Shown here: positions 29,704 to 37,901 of the stretch, in pieces
How the letters are laid out: each line of letters starts with the position of its first letter
How positions within the stretch are numbered: position 1 is the first letter of the stretch
NCBI RefSeq assembly: GCF_015775975.1
Contig: NZ_CP064056.1
Span: 1,488,001-1,552,000 of the forward strand
Reading direction: 5' to 3'
Length of the DNA stretch: 64,000 bases
Source: Staphylococcus lloydii
Lineage (GTDB): Bacteria > Bacillota > Bacilli > Staphylococcales > Staphylococcaceae
Position numbers and translations under genes: made by a program
Notes under the pieces: generated by a model
Seen by the model: the letters and a program-made list of their open reading frames with translations, nothing else
Told to the model about the DNA's origin: nothing
Database searches by the model: none

Positions 29704-29845
29704 CAAACAATTTAAGATTTGTATAAGTTTACTAATCGTTGTTGTGACTATCGATAAGAGAACTTTAAATTTTTTTGAAAAAATTTAATAATCATAGCAA
29801 TTTTCATTATTGAAAATGTAATTTAGCTGGTTTTGTTATGAGTTA

Positions 29846-30523
29846 TTATCCTAGACTGCTTATCTTCAATTCACCATCAACAATTTCAATCAACTCTTTG
29901 TCAGTTTCTACCGTAATGGGTAATATTTTAGCTAACTTATCTGAAAACAACCATCTTCTATCGGCTTTTGTTAATAATAAATAATTAGATTCATTATTGT
30001 TAAATATAAAATTCAAACTATCTTCATCAATGTAATTAGCAATATTACTATAATTATATTTTTTCAAAGTACGCATTGAATGCTCTAAATCATCAATGAC
30101 TAATCCTATTTCACTGATCCCTAAAATTTCTTGAACAGCAAAATAATTGGCCTGCGTTTTGTTTCGATGTTCATTTCTCGCCATAAATTCCACTATATTT
30201 TGTGCTGGATCATAAAAATACACTGATTTAGCATCAAAGCCACTAAAGTAAATTTCATCTTGCCCTTCTTCTGTTAATAATTCAACACGTTGACTTAACC
30301 AACCTTTAATTTCAGCAAACATTTCTGGAGGTATATCAAATGCAAAGTGATAATAAGGATTTGTTAGTGTGTCACTATATACAAAAGTTAAGTCACTATA
30401 TCCTGCTGATATTGAAAAATAGTCATGTTCATCTTTTATTAAATCAAAACCTAAATCATCGACATAAAAAGCCTTCACTTCTGCTATCTTATTTGTATAA
30501 ATTAGTATTTTATTTAATTTCAA
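29846..30523 (-). CDS. VOC (glyoxalase/dioxygenase fold) protein
   Basis: A 225-residue protein made of two VOC-type halves: the first starts LNKILIYTNKIAEVKAFYVDDLGF and holds YYHFAFDIP and FDAKSVYFYDPAQNIVEFMARN, the usual glyoxalase/dioxygenase strand pattern; the second starts EIGLVIDDLEHSMRTLKK. Metal ligands are plausible (His in YYHFAF, Glu in IVEFMA). Start: TTG 30523, 7 bases after GGGAGG. Substrate unknown. It is a single-gene unit. Confidence 0.78.
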   Translation of the reverse strand: MKLNKILIYTNKIAEVKAFYVDDLGFDLIKDEHDYFSISAGYSDLTFVYSDTLTNPYYHFAFDIPPEMFAEIKGWLSQRVELLTEEGQDEIYFSGFDAKSVYFYDPAQNIVEFMARNEHRNKTQANYFAVQEILGISEIGLVIDDLEHSMRTLKKYNYSNIANYIDEDSLNFIFNNNESNYLLLTKADRRWLFSDKLAKILPITVETDKELIEIVDGELKISSLG

Positions 30524-30611
30524 AACAAATACCTCCCACACTTATCTTTAAGTAATATGTGTCTTCACTTTAACACTTATTATATTTAAATTCTCGAATA
30601 TATCATTATAC

Positions 30612-30655
30612 AAAAAACTGGTCCTTACCTTTTTAAGTAAGAACCAGTTTAAAAA
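30612..30655 (-). terminator. terminator of the UPF0154 gene
   Basis: AAACTGGTCCTTAC (from 30615) pairs with GTAAGAACCAGTTT with one mismatch; flanked by A-runs on both sides. Confidence 0.82.
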
Positions 30656-30662
30656 TGACATA

Positions 30663-30902
30663 TTATTTAGATTTTTTCATATTAGAATCCATATTTTTAT
30701 TCATCATTGTCATCATTTGATTAATTTTCTTTTGAGATGGTTTTTGACCCATTTGCATCATCATCATACGTAACATTTCTTCATTAATTGGTGGGTTCTT
30801 TTTGAAGTAATCCATCATATACTTTCTCGCTAGGAAGAAGCCACCTACTAAACCTATGATTAGTGCTATTACGATTAAAATAACTGCTAACCAAATTGCC
30901 AT
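30663..30902 (-). CDS. UPF0154 (YneF-like) membrane protein
   Basis: A 79-residue protein with one N-terminal membrane span (about 3-24, [20 protein letters not shown]) followed by the conserved block [20 protein letters not shown] and a Met/Lys-rich tail with repeated MMxxM. This is the UPF0154 pattern (Bacillus YneF). The start is ATG 30902 with GGGTGA 5 bases before it; the ATG at 30932 has no ribosome site. As in Bacillus it is close to tkt. Function is unknown. Confidence 0.9.
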   Translation of the reverse strand: MAIWLAVILIVIALIIGLVGGFFLARKYMMDYFKKNPPINEEMLRMMMMQMGQKPSQKKINQMMTMMNKNMDSNMKKSK

Positions 30903-31060
30903 TGTTTCACCCACTTTCCTATCCTTATGCATTTTACTAAAATATATATTTTATTTCAAGGAAGTTTTGCCTCAAATATATTCAACCTTAAGTATTATAT
31001 CAATTTTAATTTAGATTTGTAAACATACATGAGTTTAAGTATTAGCAATTTACTATTAAA

Positions 31061-31093
31061 AAAAAGACATAAGAGACGCGCTCTTATGTCTTT
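31061..31093 (-). terminator. tkt: terminator of tkt
   Basis: AAAGACATAAGAG and its complement form a perfect 13-bp stem with a 5-base loop, after an A-run that supplies the minus-strand U-tract. Confidence 0.92.
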
Positions 31094-31118
31094 AATAATT
31101 TTAATTATAAGAGATTAA

Positions 31119-33107
31119 TTAAAATGTTTGGATTTGATTTAAAATATTTTCTTTAGTGAAGCCATATTTTTCAACTACTAAATCACCAGGGGCACTAGCA
31201 CCAAATGTGTCGATACCGATAACTTTGCCTTCAGTACCTACATATTTATGCCATCCTAATGATGAAGCCATTTCGATAGCTACACGTTTAGTAATTGATG
31301 ATGGAATAACTGATTCTTTATATTCAGCTGATTGTTGATCGAATGCGTGCCAGTTTGGCATAGATACAACACGTACGCCTTTACCTTGTGCATCTAAATC
31401 TTTAGCAGCATCTACAGCTAAGTTAACTTCTGAGCCAGTTGCTAATAATAAGAATTCCGCGTCTTTTTCAGACTCATATACAACATAAGCACCTTTACGA
31501 ACGCCTTCTTCAACTACTTCTTTAGGTAAATCTAAAGTAGTTAAGTTTTGACGAGTTAATACTAATGATGTTGGTGTTTTTTCAGATTCTAATGCTACTT
31601 CCCAAGCTACACGAGTTTCGTTACCATCAGCTGGACGAATAACGTTCATATTAGGAATAGCACGTAATCCTGCTAATTGTTCAACAGGTTCGTGTGTTGG
31701 ACCATCTTCCCCAACTGCAATTGAGTCATGAGTGAAAATAAACGTTGAGTTAAGACCCATAATTGCTGATAATCTTAACGCTGGTTTTAAGTAGTCACTA
31801 AATACGAAGAAAGTTGCACCATAAGGATGTAAACCGCCGTGTGCAGCCATACCATTAACGGCAGCTCCCATTGCAAATTCACGTACACCAAACCAAATGT
31901 TTTTACCTTCTGGAGTTGTAGCATTAAAGTCATCAGAATCTTTAACGTTTGATTTGTTTGAACCAGCTAAATCGGCTGAACCACCAAAGAATGAAGGGAC
32001 AGTTTTACTAACTGCTTGGATAACTTCGCCAGAGTCAGCACGAGATGCGCCACTGTGACCTGCTTCAAATTCAGGTAAAGCATCACGATAATTTTCTGGT
32101 AATTTACCGCTAATAGCTAATTTAAACTCTTCGCCTAATTCAGGATATTTTGAAGCATATTCTTCAACTAATTTGTTCCATGCTTCTTCATTTTCATTTG
32201 CGCGTTTTAACATGTTTTCTTGGAAGATTTCGTAAACTTCTTCTGGAACATTAAAACGTTTTTCTGGATCTAAACCATAATTTTTAAGCGCAAGGTTTCT
32301 TTCGTCTTCACCTAAAGGAGCACCATGGACACCATGTGTACCTTCTTTATTTGGTGCACCAAAACCGATAACTGTTTTAACTTCGATCATTGTTGGTGCA
32401 TCTTGACCTTTAGCTTTTTCGATTGCTTTATCGATAGCATTTAAATCATTACCATCTTTAACTAAGATGTGGTTCCAACCATATGATTCAAAACGTTTTT
32501 TAACGTCTTCAGAGAAAGCTTTATTTAAATCACCATCAAGTGAAATATCATTTGAATCATATAAAACGATTAATTTGTCTAATTTATTATGACCAGCAAA
32601 TGATGCTGCTTCGTGAGAAATACCTTCCATTAAATCACCATCTGAAGCAATTACATAAGTGTAATGGTCAACAACTTTAGCATCTTCTTTATTGAATTTA
32701 CCTGCTAAATGTTTTTCAGCTAAAGCTAAACCAACTGACATAGCTAAACCTTGTCCTAGTGGACCAGTAGTTACTTCAACGCCATCAGTGTGTCTAAATT
32801 CTGGATGACCTGGTGTTTTAGAACCCCATTGTCTAAATTGTTTTAATTCTTCAAGTTCTAAGCTTCCTGATACATGTAATAAACTGTAAAGTAAAGCAGA
32901 ACCATGACCTGCAGATAATACAAAACGGTCTCTGTTAAAGTAATCTTTTGATTGGGGATTGAAATTCAAGTGGCGAGTCCATAAAGTATACGCCATTGGT
33001 GCTGCGCCCATAGGTAAACCTGGGTGCCCTGAGTTTGCTTGTTCAACAGCATCGATACTCAAAGCTCTAATAGTATCAACAGCTAATTGGTCTTTTTTAT
33101 TAAACAT
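31119..33107 (-). CDS. tkt: transketolase
   Basis: Thiamine diphosphate enzyme moving two-carbon units in the non-oxidative pentose phosphate pathway. It is 662 residues. TPP-binding motif [15 protein letters not shown] (GDG...), the substrate/TPP residues in [15 protein letters not shown] and [12 protein letters not shown], the pyrimidine-domain block [17 protein letters not shown], and the C-terminal domain ([15 protein letters not shown]) are intact. It starts [11 protein letters not shown]. Located between UPF0154 and the DUF896 gene, as in Bacillus (ynzC-tkt-yneF). Confidence 0.98.
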   Translation of the reverse strand: MFNKKDQLAVDTIRALSIDAVEQANSGHPGLPMGAAPMAYTLWTRHLNFNPQSKDYFNRDRFVLSAGHGSALLYSLLHVSGSLELEELKQFRQWGSKTPGHPEFRHTDGVEVTTGPLGQGLAMSVGLALAEKHLAGKFNKEDAKVVDHYTYVIASDGDLMEGISHEAASFAGHNKLDKLIVLYDSNDISLDGDLNKAFSEDVKKRFESYGWNHILVKDGNDLNAIDKAIEKAKGQDAPTMIEVKTVIGFGAPNKEGTHGVHGAPLGEDERNLALKNYGLDPEKRFNVPEEVYEIFQENMLKRANENEEAWNKLVEEYASKYPELGEEFKLAISGKLPENYRDALPEFEAGHSGASRADSGEVIQAVSKTVPSFFGGSADLAGSNKSNVKDSDDFNATTPEGKNIWFGVREFAMGAAVNGMAAHGGLHPYGATFFVFSDYLKPALRLSAIMGLNSTFIFTHDSIAVGEDGPTHEPVEQLAGLRAIPNMNVIRPADGNETRVAWEVALESEKTPTSLVLTRQNLTTLDLPKEVVEEGVRKGAYVVYESEKDAEFLLLATGSEVNLAVDAAKDLDAQGKGVRVVSMPNWHAFDQQSAEYKESVIPSSITKRVAIEMASSLGWHKYVGTEGKVIGIDTFGASAPGDLVVEKYGFTKENILNQIQTF

Positions 33108-33185
33108 CTAAACGACTTCCTTTCTTAAGTAGCATAACACAACTACTATTATAACTTATTTATCTATTAATTTAAAAAAATAAGA

Positions 33186-33443
33186 TTAGTTTTTGTTATT
33201 ATCTTGTTCAGTTTCATTTTTTTTATCTAATTTCTGTTTAACTTTATCCGGCGTAACATCATTACCCTCTGGATCAATCACTCTTGTGTTTTCAATTTGT
33301 TGTTTGAAACCTTTTCTAAAAGATTGCAAATAGGCTTCTCTAAGCTTTGATTGTTCTTTCGCTTCAGCTTCAGTCAAGCCAGATTCTTTTTTCTTTTTTG
33401 CTAATTCATTAATTCTATCAATATCAACTTCTTTATTACTCAT
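33186..33443 (-). CDS. DUF896 (YnzC-like) protein
   Basis: An 85-residue protein with the DUF896 core: INELAKKKKESGLTEAEAKE, QSKLREAYLQSFRKGFKQQI and VIDPEGNDVTPDKV. Bacillus YnzC is SOS-induced with yneA and lexA; here the gene is next to sosA, but I see no LexA box directly upstream of it. GGAGGT precedes ATG 33443. A Lys/Asn/Glu-rich tail follows the domain. Function unknown; the fold is a helical hairpin that may bind nucleic acid (family inference). Confidence 0.9.
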   Translation of the reverse strand: MSNKEVDIDRINELAKKKKESGLTEAEAKEQSKLREAYLQSFRKGFKQQIENTRVIDPEGNDVTPDKVKQKLDKKNETEQDNNKN

Positions 33444-33485
33444 AGCAATACCTCCATGCTTTGTTACTCTTAACAAATAGTATCA

Positions 33486-33522
33486 AAAAAGTGAACGAAA
33501 CTAAATGTTTTCGCTCACTTTA
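33486..33522. terminator. sosA: hairpin between the DUF896 gene and sosA
   Basis: AAAGTGA-CGAAA pairs with TTTCG-TCACTTT across a single mismatch; A-run on the left suits minus-strand sosA. Confidence 0.82.
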
Positions 33523-33545
33523 CCATATCTATCTATATAAGGTTG

Positions 33546-33791
33546 TTATCGAATTATTGCAATCGTTTGGTTCGGTGTATGTTCGTCATTTTCGTCGCTA
33601 TTTTCATTGGCTTTTACTTCATTTGCTAATGTATCCTTTGATTGATTTGTTATTTTATGGTCCGTCATTTCGTACGTTTGTTCTGATTTATTGTTAAAAT
33701 CTACTGATAGCAAAAAGATTGTACATAGTATCATAGTGGCTAAAAGTACGATTAAATAAGTTTTATATTGGTTTATATATTGTTTAGTCAT
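33546..33791 (-). CDS. sosA: SOS-induced cell-division inhibitor SosA
   Basis: An 81-residue protein with a short basic cytoplasmic end (MTKQYINQYK), one membrane span (about 11-31, YLIVLLATMILCTIFLLSV) and a polar, acidic extracellular tail ending NQTIAIIR. Position divergent from lexA, LexA boxes and this topology match staphylococcal SosA, which stops division during DNA damage and is removed by proteolysis. The start is ATG 33791, 8 bases after GGAG; a GTG at 33800 lies within the ribosome site. It is the functional counterpart of Bacillus YneA but not similar in domain structure (no LysM). Confidence 0.9.
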   Translation of the reverse strand: MTKQYINQYKTYLIVLLATMILCTIFLLSVDFNNKSEQTYEMTDHKITNQSKDTLANEVKANENSDENDEHTPNQTIAIIR

Positions 33792-33804
33792 TTTCTTCAC
33801 TCCT

Positions 33805-33876
33805 AGAACGTTTGTTTGTATTAATAATTTATCAGAACGCTTGTTCTATGTCAACATAAAAACGAACAAATGTTTG
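33805..33876. promoter_or_regulatory. three LexA boxes between sosA and lexA
   Basis: Box 1: GAAC-GTTT-GTTTG (33806-33818), adjacent to sosA. Box 2: CAGAAC-GCTT-GTTCTA (33833-33848). Box 3: CGAAC-AAAT-GTTTG (33863-33876), adjacent to lexA. All hold the GAAC-N4-GTTY core, spaced about 28-30 bp apart (nearly three helical turns), so LexA can repress both genes and itself. Confidence 0.92.
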
Positions 33877-33932
33877 TAAAAGGTTACAACACATGCTATA
33901 ATTAAGACAAATTAATTTAGGGAGTGCCTATT

Positions 33933-34556
33933 ATGAGAGAATTAACTAAACGTCAAACAGAAATTTTCGATTATATTAAGCAAATCGTTCAATCTAAAGG
34001 ATATCCACCTAGTGTTCGTGAAATAGGAGAAGCCGTAGGTCTTGCTTCGAGCTCAACAGTCCATGGACATTTATCAAGATTAGAAGAAAAAGGTTACATT
34101 CGTCGTGATCCTACAAAGCCACGTGCTATAGAAATTGTTTCTGAATTATTAGGTGAATCTGTTAATACTGAAGAAACGATACATGTGCCTGTCATTGGTA
34201 AAGTAACTGCTGGTATTCCTATTACTGCAGTTGAAAATGTCGAAGAATATTTCCCTTTACCAGAACATTTCACATCAACACATAATAGCGATATCTTTAT
34301 ACTAAACGTTGTCGGAGATAGTATGATTGAAGCTGGTATTTTAGATGGAGATAAAGTTATCGTCAGAAGTCAAACTATTGCCGAAAATGGAGATATTATT
34401 GTAGCTATGACAGAAGAAAATGAAGCTACAGTCAAAAGATTCTATAAAGAAAAAACACGTTATAGACTGCAACCAGAAAATAGTACAATGGATCCTATAT
34501 ATTTAGAACAAGTAACAGTGCTTGGTAAAGTTGTTGGTTTATTTAGAGAAATGTAA
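33933..34556 (+). CDS. lexA: SOS repressor LexA
   Basis: LexA represses DNA-damage genes and cuts itself when RecA filaments form. It is 207 residues, the S. aureus length. The winged-helix domain spans about 1-65 ([21 protein letters not shown] recognition region); the scissile bond is Ala93-Gly94 (VTAGIP); the catalytic dyad is Ser-130 (GDSM) and Lys-168 (ATVKRF). The start is ATG 33933; a GTG nine bases earlier lies within the ribosome site. Autoregulated through the boxes upstream. Confidence 0.98.
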   Translation: MRELTKRQTEIFDYIKQIVQSKGYPPSVREIGEAVGLASSSTVHGHLSRLEEKGYIRRDPTKPRAIEIVSELLGESVNTEETIHVPVIGKVTAGIPITAVENVEEYFPLPEHFTSTHNSDIFILNVVGDSMIEAGILDGDKVIVRSQTIAENGDIIVAMTEENEATVKRFYKEKTRYRLQPENSTMDPIYLEQVTVLGKVVGLFREM

Positions 34557-34607
34557 TTTACACTAGACACTCTCATAAAATTAAATATCTTGTTATCTAA
34601 ACAATAA

Positions 34608-34644
34608 AAATAAGCGATTGTGCATATGCGCAATCGCTTATTTC
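34608..34644. terminator. lexA: terminator of lexA
   Basis: AAATAAGCGATTG and CAATCGCTTATTT form a perfect 13-bp stem with a 10-base loop, T-rich sequence following. The left arm's mirror overlaps the end of the possible 23-codon minus-strand gene. Confidence 0.9.
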
Positions 34645-34709
34645 TTTTCTAAGACGTCTTTAATTCTTTCTAATATATCGTCTTTGTTCTTTTGTTTTTT
34701 AGCTTTCAT
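34638..34709 (-). CDS. possible 23-residue basic peptide
   Basis: The minus strand reads MKAKKQKNKDDILERIKDVL then EKK and a stop. AAGGATGAG lies ~8 bases before the ATG, a fair ribosome site. The peptide is a strongly charged amphipathic helix with no span or signal. Its stop codon falls inside the lexA terminator hairpin, which would then serve as its own terminator. Such a short frame can occur by chance; codon pattern and ribosome site favour it only mildly. Confidence 0.4.
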   Translation of the reverse strand: MKAKKQKNKDDILERIKDVLEKK

Positions 34710-34761
34710 AAGCATCTCATCCTTACTAAATAAAGATACCCTGAAAAAATTTTGATAAACC

Positions 34762-35784
34762 TTAATTTGTATAATTTTCAGTCCAATAAGGTTGATTATC
34801 AGAATTGAATGCTACACCAACACCTAGTTTATTGTAAGTTGTGCGCAAAATATTTTTTCTATGACCGAGTGAATTCATTAATCCTTCATGAGCGTATATA
34901 CTATCAACTTGACCATAGGCTAAATTCTCACCAGCTGCATTGAAATCGATATTATCTGACTTAAGTCTATCGAATGGGGAGTTACCATTTAAATCCGTAT
35001 GATCAAAATAGTCATGCTTTGCCATATCCTTACTATGTTTTCGTGCAGTATTAGATATTGCAGCATTATAAGTTAAAGTTGATAAGTTGTGTTGCACGCG
35101 TTCAGCATTAACAAGATCAAAATTTTGTAGTTCGAAACTCTTTTGTAAATCATCAGATGGCGCACCATATTGACTACGCAAACGATTTTCCATTTGATTA
35201 CTTACCAATAAAATCGATGTTAAATTATTGTTGTTGTGTTTGTCATAAAATGCTGTTGTATAAATATTATGTTTTTTAAAGGTATCATATTCTTTATTAT
35301 CAATTTCGTATCGTACGTTACCTTTACGTTTCTCAGTAATAGGTTTACCCAAACGTTGACGCACTACATTTTTAGGAGAACCATATTTTATCTGAGATTG
35401 TGATGATATTAAGTTTTGGTTAGTATACAAACCATTAACTTTATTATCAATGTAACTTACCATAACAAAATCATGATAGTCTTTTGTATGATAACTATAC
35501 CATTTAGTACCGTATTCGTTCGTTGTTATCCTTTGTGCTTTACCTAATTTACTTTCAACCTGTGATTTCGTCATATTCATTTGAATATTATTTAACGCAA
35601 ATTCTTGTTCGCTTGGAACTTTCAATACATTATTAGCAGTATTGTCATTATTTGTCCAAGCATCAATTTTAGTTCTAGCTTGTTGTTGGACATGCATCAT
35701 AAAGTCAGGTTCTTTAATAGGTAAAACAATTATTAACCCTAGAAATAAAACAATATAAAATAATAGTTTTCGGATGTTCAACAC
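34762..35784 (-). CDS. membrane-anchored or secreted CAP (SCP/PR-1) domain protein
   Basis: A 340-residue protein: N-terminal hydrophobic segment (about 6-23), then a CAP-associated domain (about 60-200; MTKSQVESKLGKAQRITTNEYG and the related SPKNVVRQRLGKPITEKRKG form two similar halves), then a C-terminal CAP domain (about 215-340) with FDLVNAERVQHNLSTL, ARKHSKDMAKHDYFDH, AGENLAYG and GLMNSLGHRKNIL. The His/Glu residues of the CAP pocket are present. Function unknown; extracellular. The start is unclear: GTG 35784 and the next TTG both lie in or against AGTAGGTG, and an ATC codon is the one spaced 6 bases from it. It lies 10 bp from the end of guaC and could be co-transcribed. Confidence 0.85.
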   Translation of the reverse strand: MLNIRKLLFYIVLFLGLIIVLPIKEPDFMMHVQQQARTKIDAWTNNDNTANNVLKVPSEQEFALNNIQMNMTKSQVESKLGKAQRITTNEYGTKWYSYHTKDYHDFVMVSYIDNKVNGLYTNQNLISSQSQIKYGSPKNVVRQRLGKPITEKRKGNVRYEIDNKEYDTFKKHNIYTTAFYDKHNNNNLTSILLVSNQMENRLRSQYGAPSDDLQKSFELQNFDLVNAERVQHNLSTLTYNAAISNTARKHSKDMAKHDYFDHTDLNGNSPFDRLKSDNIDFNAAGENLAYGQVDSIYAHEGLMNSLGHRKNILRTTYNKLGVGVAFNSDNQPYWTENYTN

Positions 35785-35794
35785 CTACTAAAAT

Positions 35795-36772
35795 TTAGTC
35801 TTTATCACCGTTGAAAATAGAGTTACGTACTATTACATAATCTACCTTTCTTAATGAAGTTAAATCGTTGCCGCCAGCATATGAAATTGAACTTTGTAAA
35901 TCTTGTTGCATTTCTACTAAAGTATCTTTTAAAGACCCTTTATGTTCAACAAACATTTTTTTACCCTCGACGTTTTTATGTTCACCTTTTTGGAATTCAG
36001 AAGCACTACCAAAGTATTCTTTGTATAATTTACCTTCTAATTCAACTGTTTCACCAGGTGATTCTTCGTGGGCAGCAAATAATGAGCCGATCATTACCAT
36101 AGACGCTCCAAAACGCATAGATTTCGCAATATCACCATTCGTTCTTATACCACCATCAGCAATAATTGGTTTACGCGCTGCTTTACTGCAATGATTTAAT
36201 GCTGATAATTGCCAGCCACCAGTACCGAAACCTGTTTTAATTTTTGTAATACAAACACGACCAGGTCCAATACCAACTTTAGTAGCATCTGCACCAGCAT
36301 TTTCTAACTCACGTACGCCTTCTGGAGTACCAACATTACCAGCAATAACAAATGTATCAGGTATATGTTTTTTAATATGTTTAATCATATTAATAACTGA
36401 ATCAGAGTGTCCATGAGCTATATCAATTGTAATGTACTCTGGAATTGCGTTTTCTGCTTTAAGTTGTTCAACAAATCCAAACTCACGTTCTTTAACTCCT
36501 ACTGAAATTGACGCAAATAAACCTTGTTCCTGCATTTTGTTAATAAATGGAATACGCGCTTCTTCATCAAAACGGTGCATGATGTAGAAATAATCGTTTT
36601 GAGCGAACCATTCAGCTAATGATTCATTCATTACAGTTTGCATATTAGCAGGAACTACAGGCAACTTGAAAGATTTTGGCCCAAATTTTATTGTAGTATC
36701 ACATTCTGACCTACTATTCACGATACATTTATTCGGTATAAGTTGGATATCTTCATAATCAAAAATTTTCAT
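35795..36772 (-). CDS. guaC: GMP reductase
   Basis: GuaC converts GMP to IMP with NADPH, linking guanine and adenine nucleotide pools. It is 325 residues. The catalytic cysteine is in [15 protein letters not shown]; other IMPDH/GMPR motifs are [38 protein letters not shown] and [17 protein letters not shown]. There is no CBS domain, which separates it from IMP dehydrogenase. Start ATG 36772, preceded by AGGGG; the frame is open far upstream but without start signals. A promoter ~140 bp upstream gives a long leader. Confidence 0.96.
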   Translation of the reverse strand: MKIFDYEDIQLIPNKCIVNSRSECDTTIKFGPKSFKLPVVPANMQTVMNESLAEWFAQNDYFYIMHRFDEEARIPFINKMQEQGLFASISVGVKEREFGFVEQLKAENAIPEYITIDIAHGHSDSVINMIKHIKKHIPDTFVIAGNVGTPEGVRELENAGADATKVGIGPGRVCITKIKTGFGTGGWQLSALNHCSKAARKPIIADGGIRTNGDIAKSMRFGASMVMIGSLFAAHEESPGETVELEGKLYKEYFGSASEFQKGEHKNVEGKKMFVEHKGSLKDTLVEMQQDLQSSISYAGGNDLTSLRKVDYVIVRNSIFNGDKD

Positions 36773-36842
36773 AATACATAAACCCCTAACATTTTTATTA
36801 AAACAACTATTTAATGGTAAGTTTTTTCGCACATTAATGAAC

Positions 36843-36878
36843 AAAATCGTAGTTTCAACTATTAAAAACAACGATTTT
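36843..36878 (-). other. hairpin in the guaC leader
   Basis: AAAATCGT (36843-36850) pairs with ACGATTTT (36871-36878), continuing inward as GTT/AAC after an A-A mismatch. It lies in the predicted 137-nt untranslated leader of guaC. No purine-riboswitch core was recognised. Confidence 0.5.
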
Positions 36879-36915
36879 TACGAACAATCAATGTTGCTTT
36901 CTAGTACCAATAGAT

Positions 36916-36944
36916 AATATACATTGTTTTATATTAAATGTAAA
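36916..36944 (-). promoter_or_regulatory. guaC: guaC promoter
   Basis: Minus-strand TTTACA (36939-36944), 17 bp, TATATT (36916-36921). The start site would be near 36909, giving a leader of about 137 nt. Confidence 0.75.
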
Positions 36945-36961
36945 CGGACTTTAGTACGAAT

Positions 36962-37231
36962 TTACCAACTAGATTTTTTAACACCAGGAATTTGGCCTTT
37001 GTGTGCGTGTTCACGAAAAGCAATTCTAGACATTTCGAATTTTCTCAACACGCCTCTAGGTCGTCCTGTAACTTTACAACGACGTGTTAATCTCGTTGGC
37101 GAAGCATCTCGAGGTAATTTGCGTAAAGCTTCATAATCACCTTTCGCTTTCAATTCTTTTCGTAATTCATAATATTTATTAACGAGCGCTTCTCGCTTTT
37201 GCTCTTTTGCGATTTTAGATTTTTTTGCCAT
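36962..37231 (-). CDS. rpsN: ribosomal protein S14, zinc-independent paralogue
   Basis: An 89-residue S14 with the C-terminal block [20 protein letters not shown] and [11 protein letters not shown]. The zinc-ribbon form has four cysteines and is ~61 residues; this longer form has one (in RRCKVTG), so it is the 'C-minus' type that replaces zinc-bound S14 when zinc is scarce. A Zur box precedes it, as in Bacillus rpsNB. AAAGGAG precedes the ATG by 9 bases. Confidence 0.96.
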   Translation of the reverse strand: MAKKSKIAKEQKREALVNKYYELRKELKAKGDYEALRKLPRDASPTRLTRRCKVTGRPRGVLRKFEMSRIAFREHAHKGQIPGVKKSSW

Positions 37232-37248
37232 AATAATTTTCTCCTTTC

Positions 37249-37269
37249 AAATCGTAATCGTTACGTTTT
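37249..37269 (-). promoter_or_regulatory. Zur box of rpsN
   Basis: The core TCGTAAT-C-GTTACGT (37252-37266) matches the Bacillus Zur operator TCGTAATNATTACGA in 13 of 15 positions. It lies directly upstream of the ribosome site, across the likely transcription start. A possible promoter further upstream reads TTGTTG-N17-GATAAT on the minus strand. Confidence 0.85.
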
Positions 37270-37367
37270 AATATTATCATATAATTTATATTTCGCAACA
37301 ATAAAATTTCATTCTACGTATTATGATTTGGATGAATTGATTTATTTCAAAATTTATCATTGAATTA

Positions 37368-37417
37368 TTGCGCTTAATATTACCTTATGATAAAATTTTA
37401 AATCGTAAACATTACTA
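37368..37417 (+). promoter_or_regulatory. rpmG promoter and Zur-like box
   Basis: TTGCGC (37368-37373), 17 bp, TAAAAT (37391-37396). TCGTAAA-C-ATTACTA (37403-37417) matches the Zur operator with two mismatches and spans the predicted start site, so Zur binding would block initiation. Confidence 0.78.
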
Positions 37418-37439
37418 ATTAGAGAAAGGATGTTATATT

Positions 37440-37589
37440 TTGCGCGTAAACATAACTTTAGCTTGCACTGAATGCGGCGATCGTAACTATATAACTACAA
37501 AAAACAAGCGTACTAATCCTGAAAGAATTGAATTGAAAAAATTCTGCCCAAGATTAAACAAATATACGTTACATCGCGAAACGAAGTAA
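37440..37589 (+). CDS. rpmG: ribosomal protein L33
   Basis: A 49-residue L33 beginning (M)[16 protein letters not shown] and ending LHRETK. The start codon is TTG (37440), 9 bases after AAAGGA. Zinc-binding L33 has two CxxC pairs; here the first is intact (CTEC) and the second is reduced to one cysteine (FCPRLNK), as I recall for S. aureus RpmG2. A Zur-like box overlaps its promoter. It is divergent from the zinc-independent rpsN, with a 200-bp shared control region. Confidence 0.95.
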   Translation: MRVNITLACTECGDRNYITTKNKRTNPERIELKKFCPRLNKYTLHRETK

Positions 37590-37624
37590 AAGCATTAATT
37601 TAATCTTATCTTTTTTAATACGAC

Positions 37625-37658
37625 AAAAATCACCACACATGTGGTGATTTTTATTTTT
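37625..37658 (+). terminator. rpmG: terminator of rpmG
   Basis: AAAAATCACCAC and GTGGTGATTTTT form a perfect 12-bp stem with a 4-base loop, followed by more T. Between this and the katA terminator (37660-37808) I see a GCCACT/AGTGGC hairpin (37738-37758) but no gene. Confidence 0.93.
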
Positions 37659-37808
37659 ACTAAACAAAATCTTCTATATTATAGAAGAAAAAATACATTT
37701 GAGTAATTAAAAACTTCAATTGTAACCACAAGTGAATTGCCACTTAGCATAATAGTGGCTAACTTTGAATCACATTCAATATAAGCATAACGACAGTATC
37801 ATAAGTTA

Positions 37809-37851
37809 CTAAATAGTAAGAGAGCTAACCCGTAATGGATTAACTCTCTTA
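37809..37851 (-). terminator. katA: terminator downstream of katA (copy A of a repeated hairpin)
   Basis: TAAGAGAG...CTCTCTTA is the outer stem; the loop side carries CCGTAATGG. A near-identical 43-base copy lies at 41527-41569 (six differences, all transitions). The minus-strand U-tract is weak, but the position 50 bp past the katA stop fits. Confidence 0.75.
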
Positions 37852-37901
37852 CTTTTATTATGGGCTTTTACGCCGCAAAGTCTTTAACTATTTTCTTTTT
37901 A

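Noticed and set aside
35868..36194. 108-codon plus-strand frame opposite guaC
   Set aside because: Lies wholly within guaC, which has all its motifs; no start signals.
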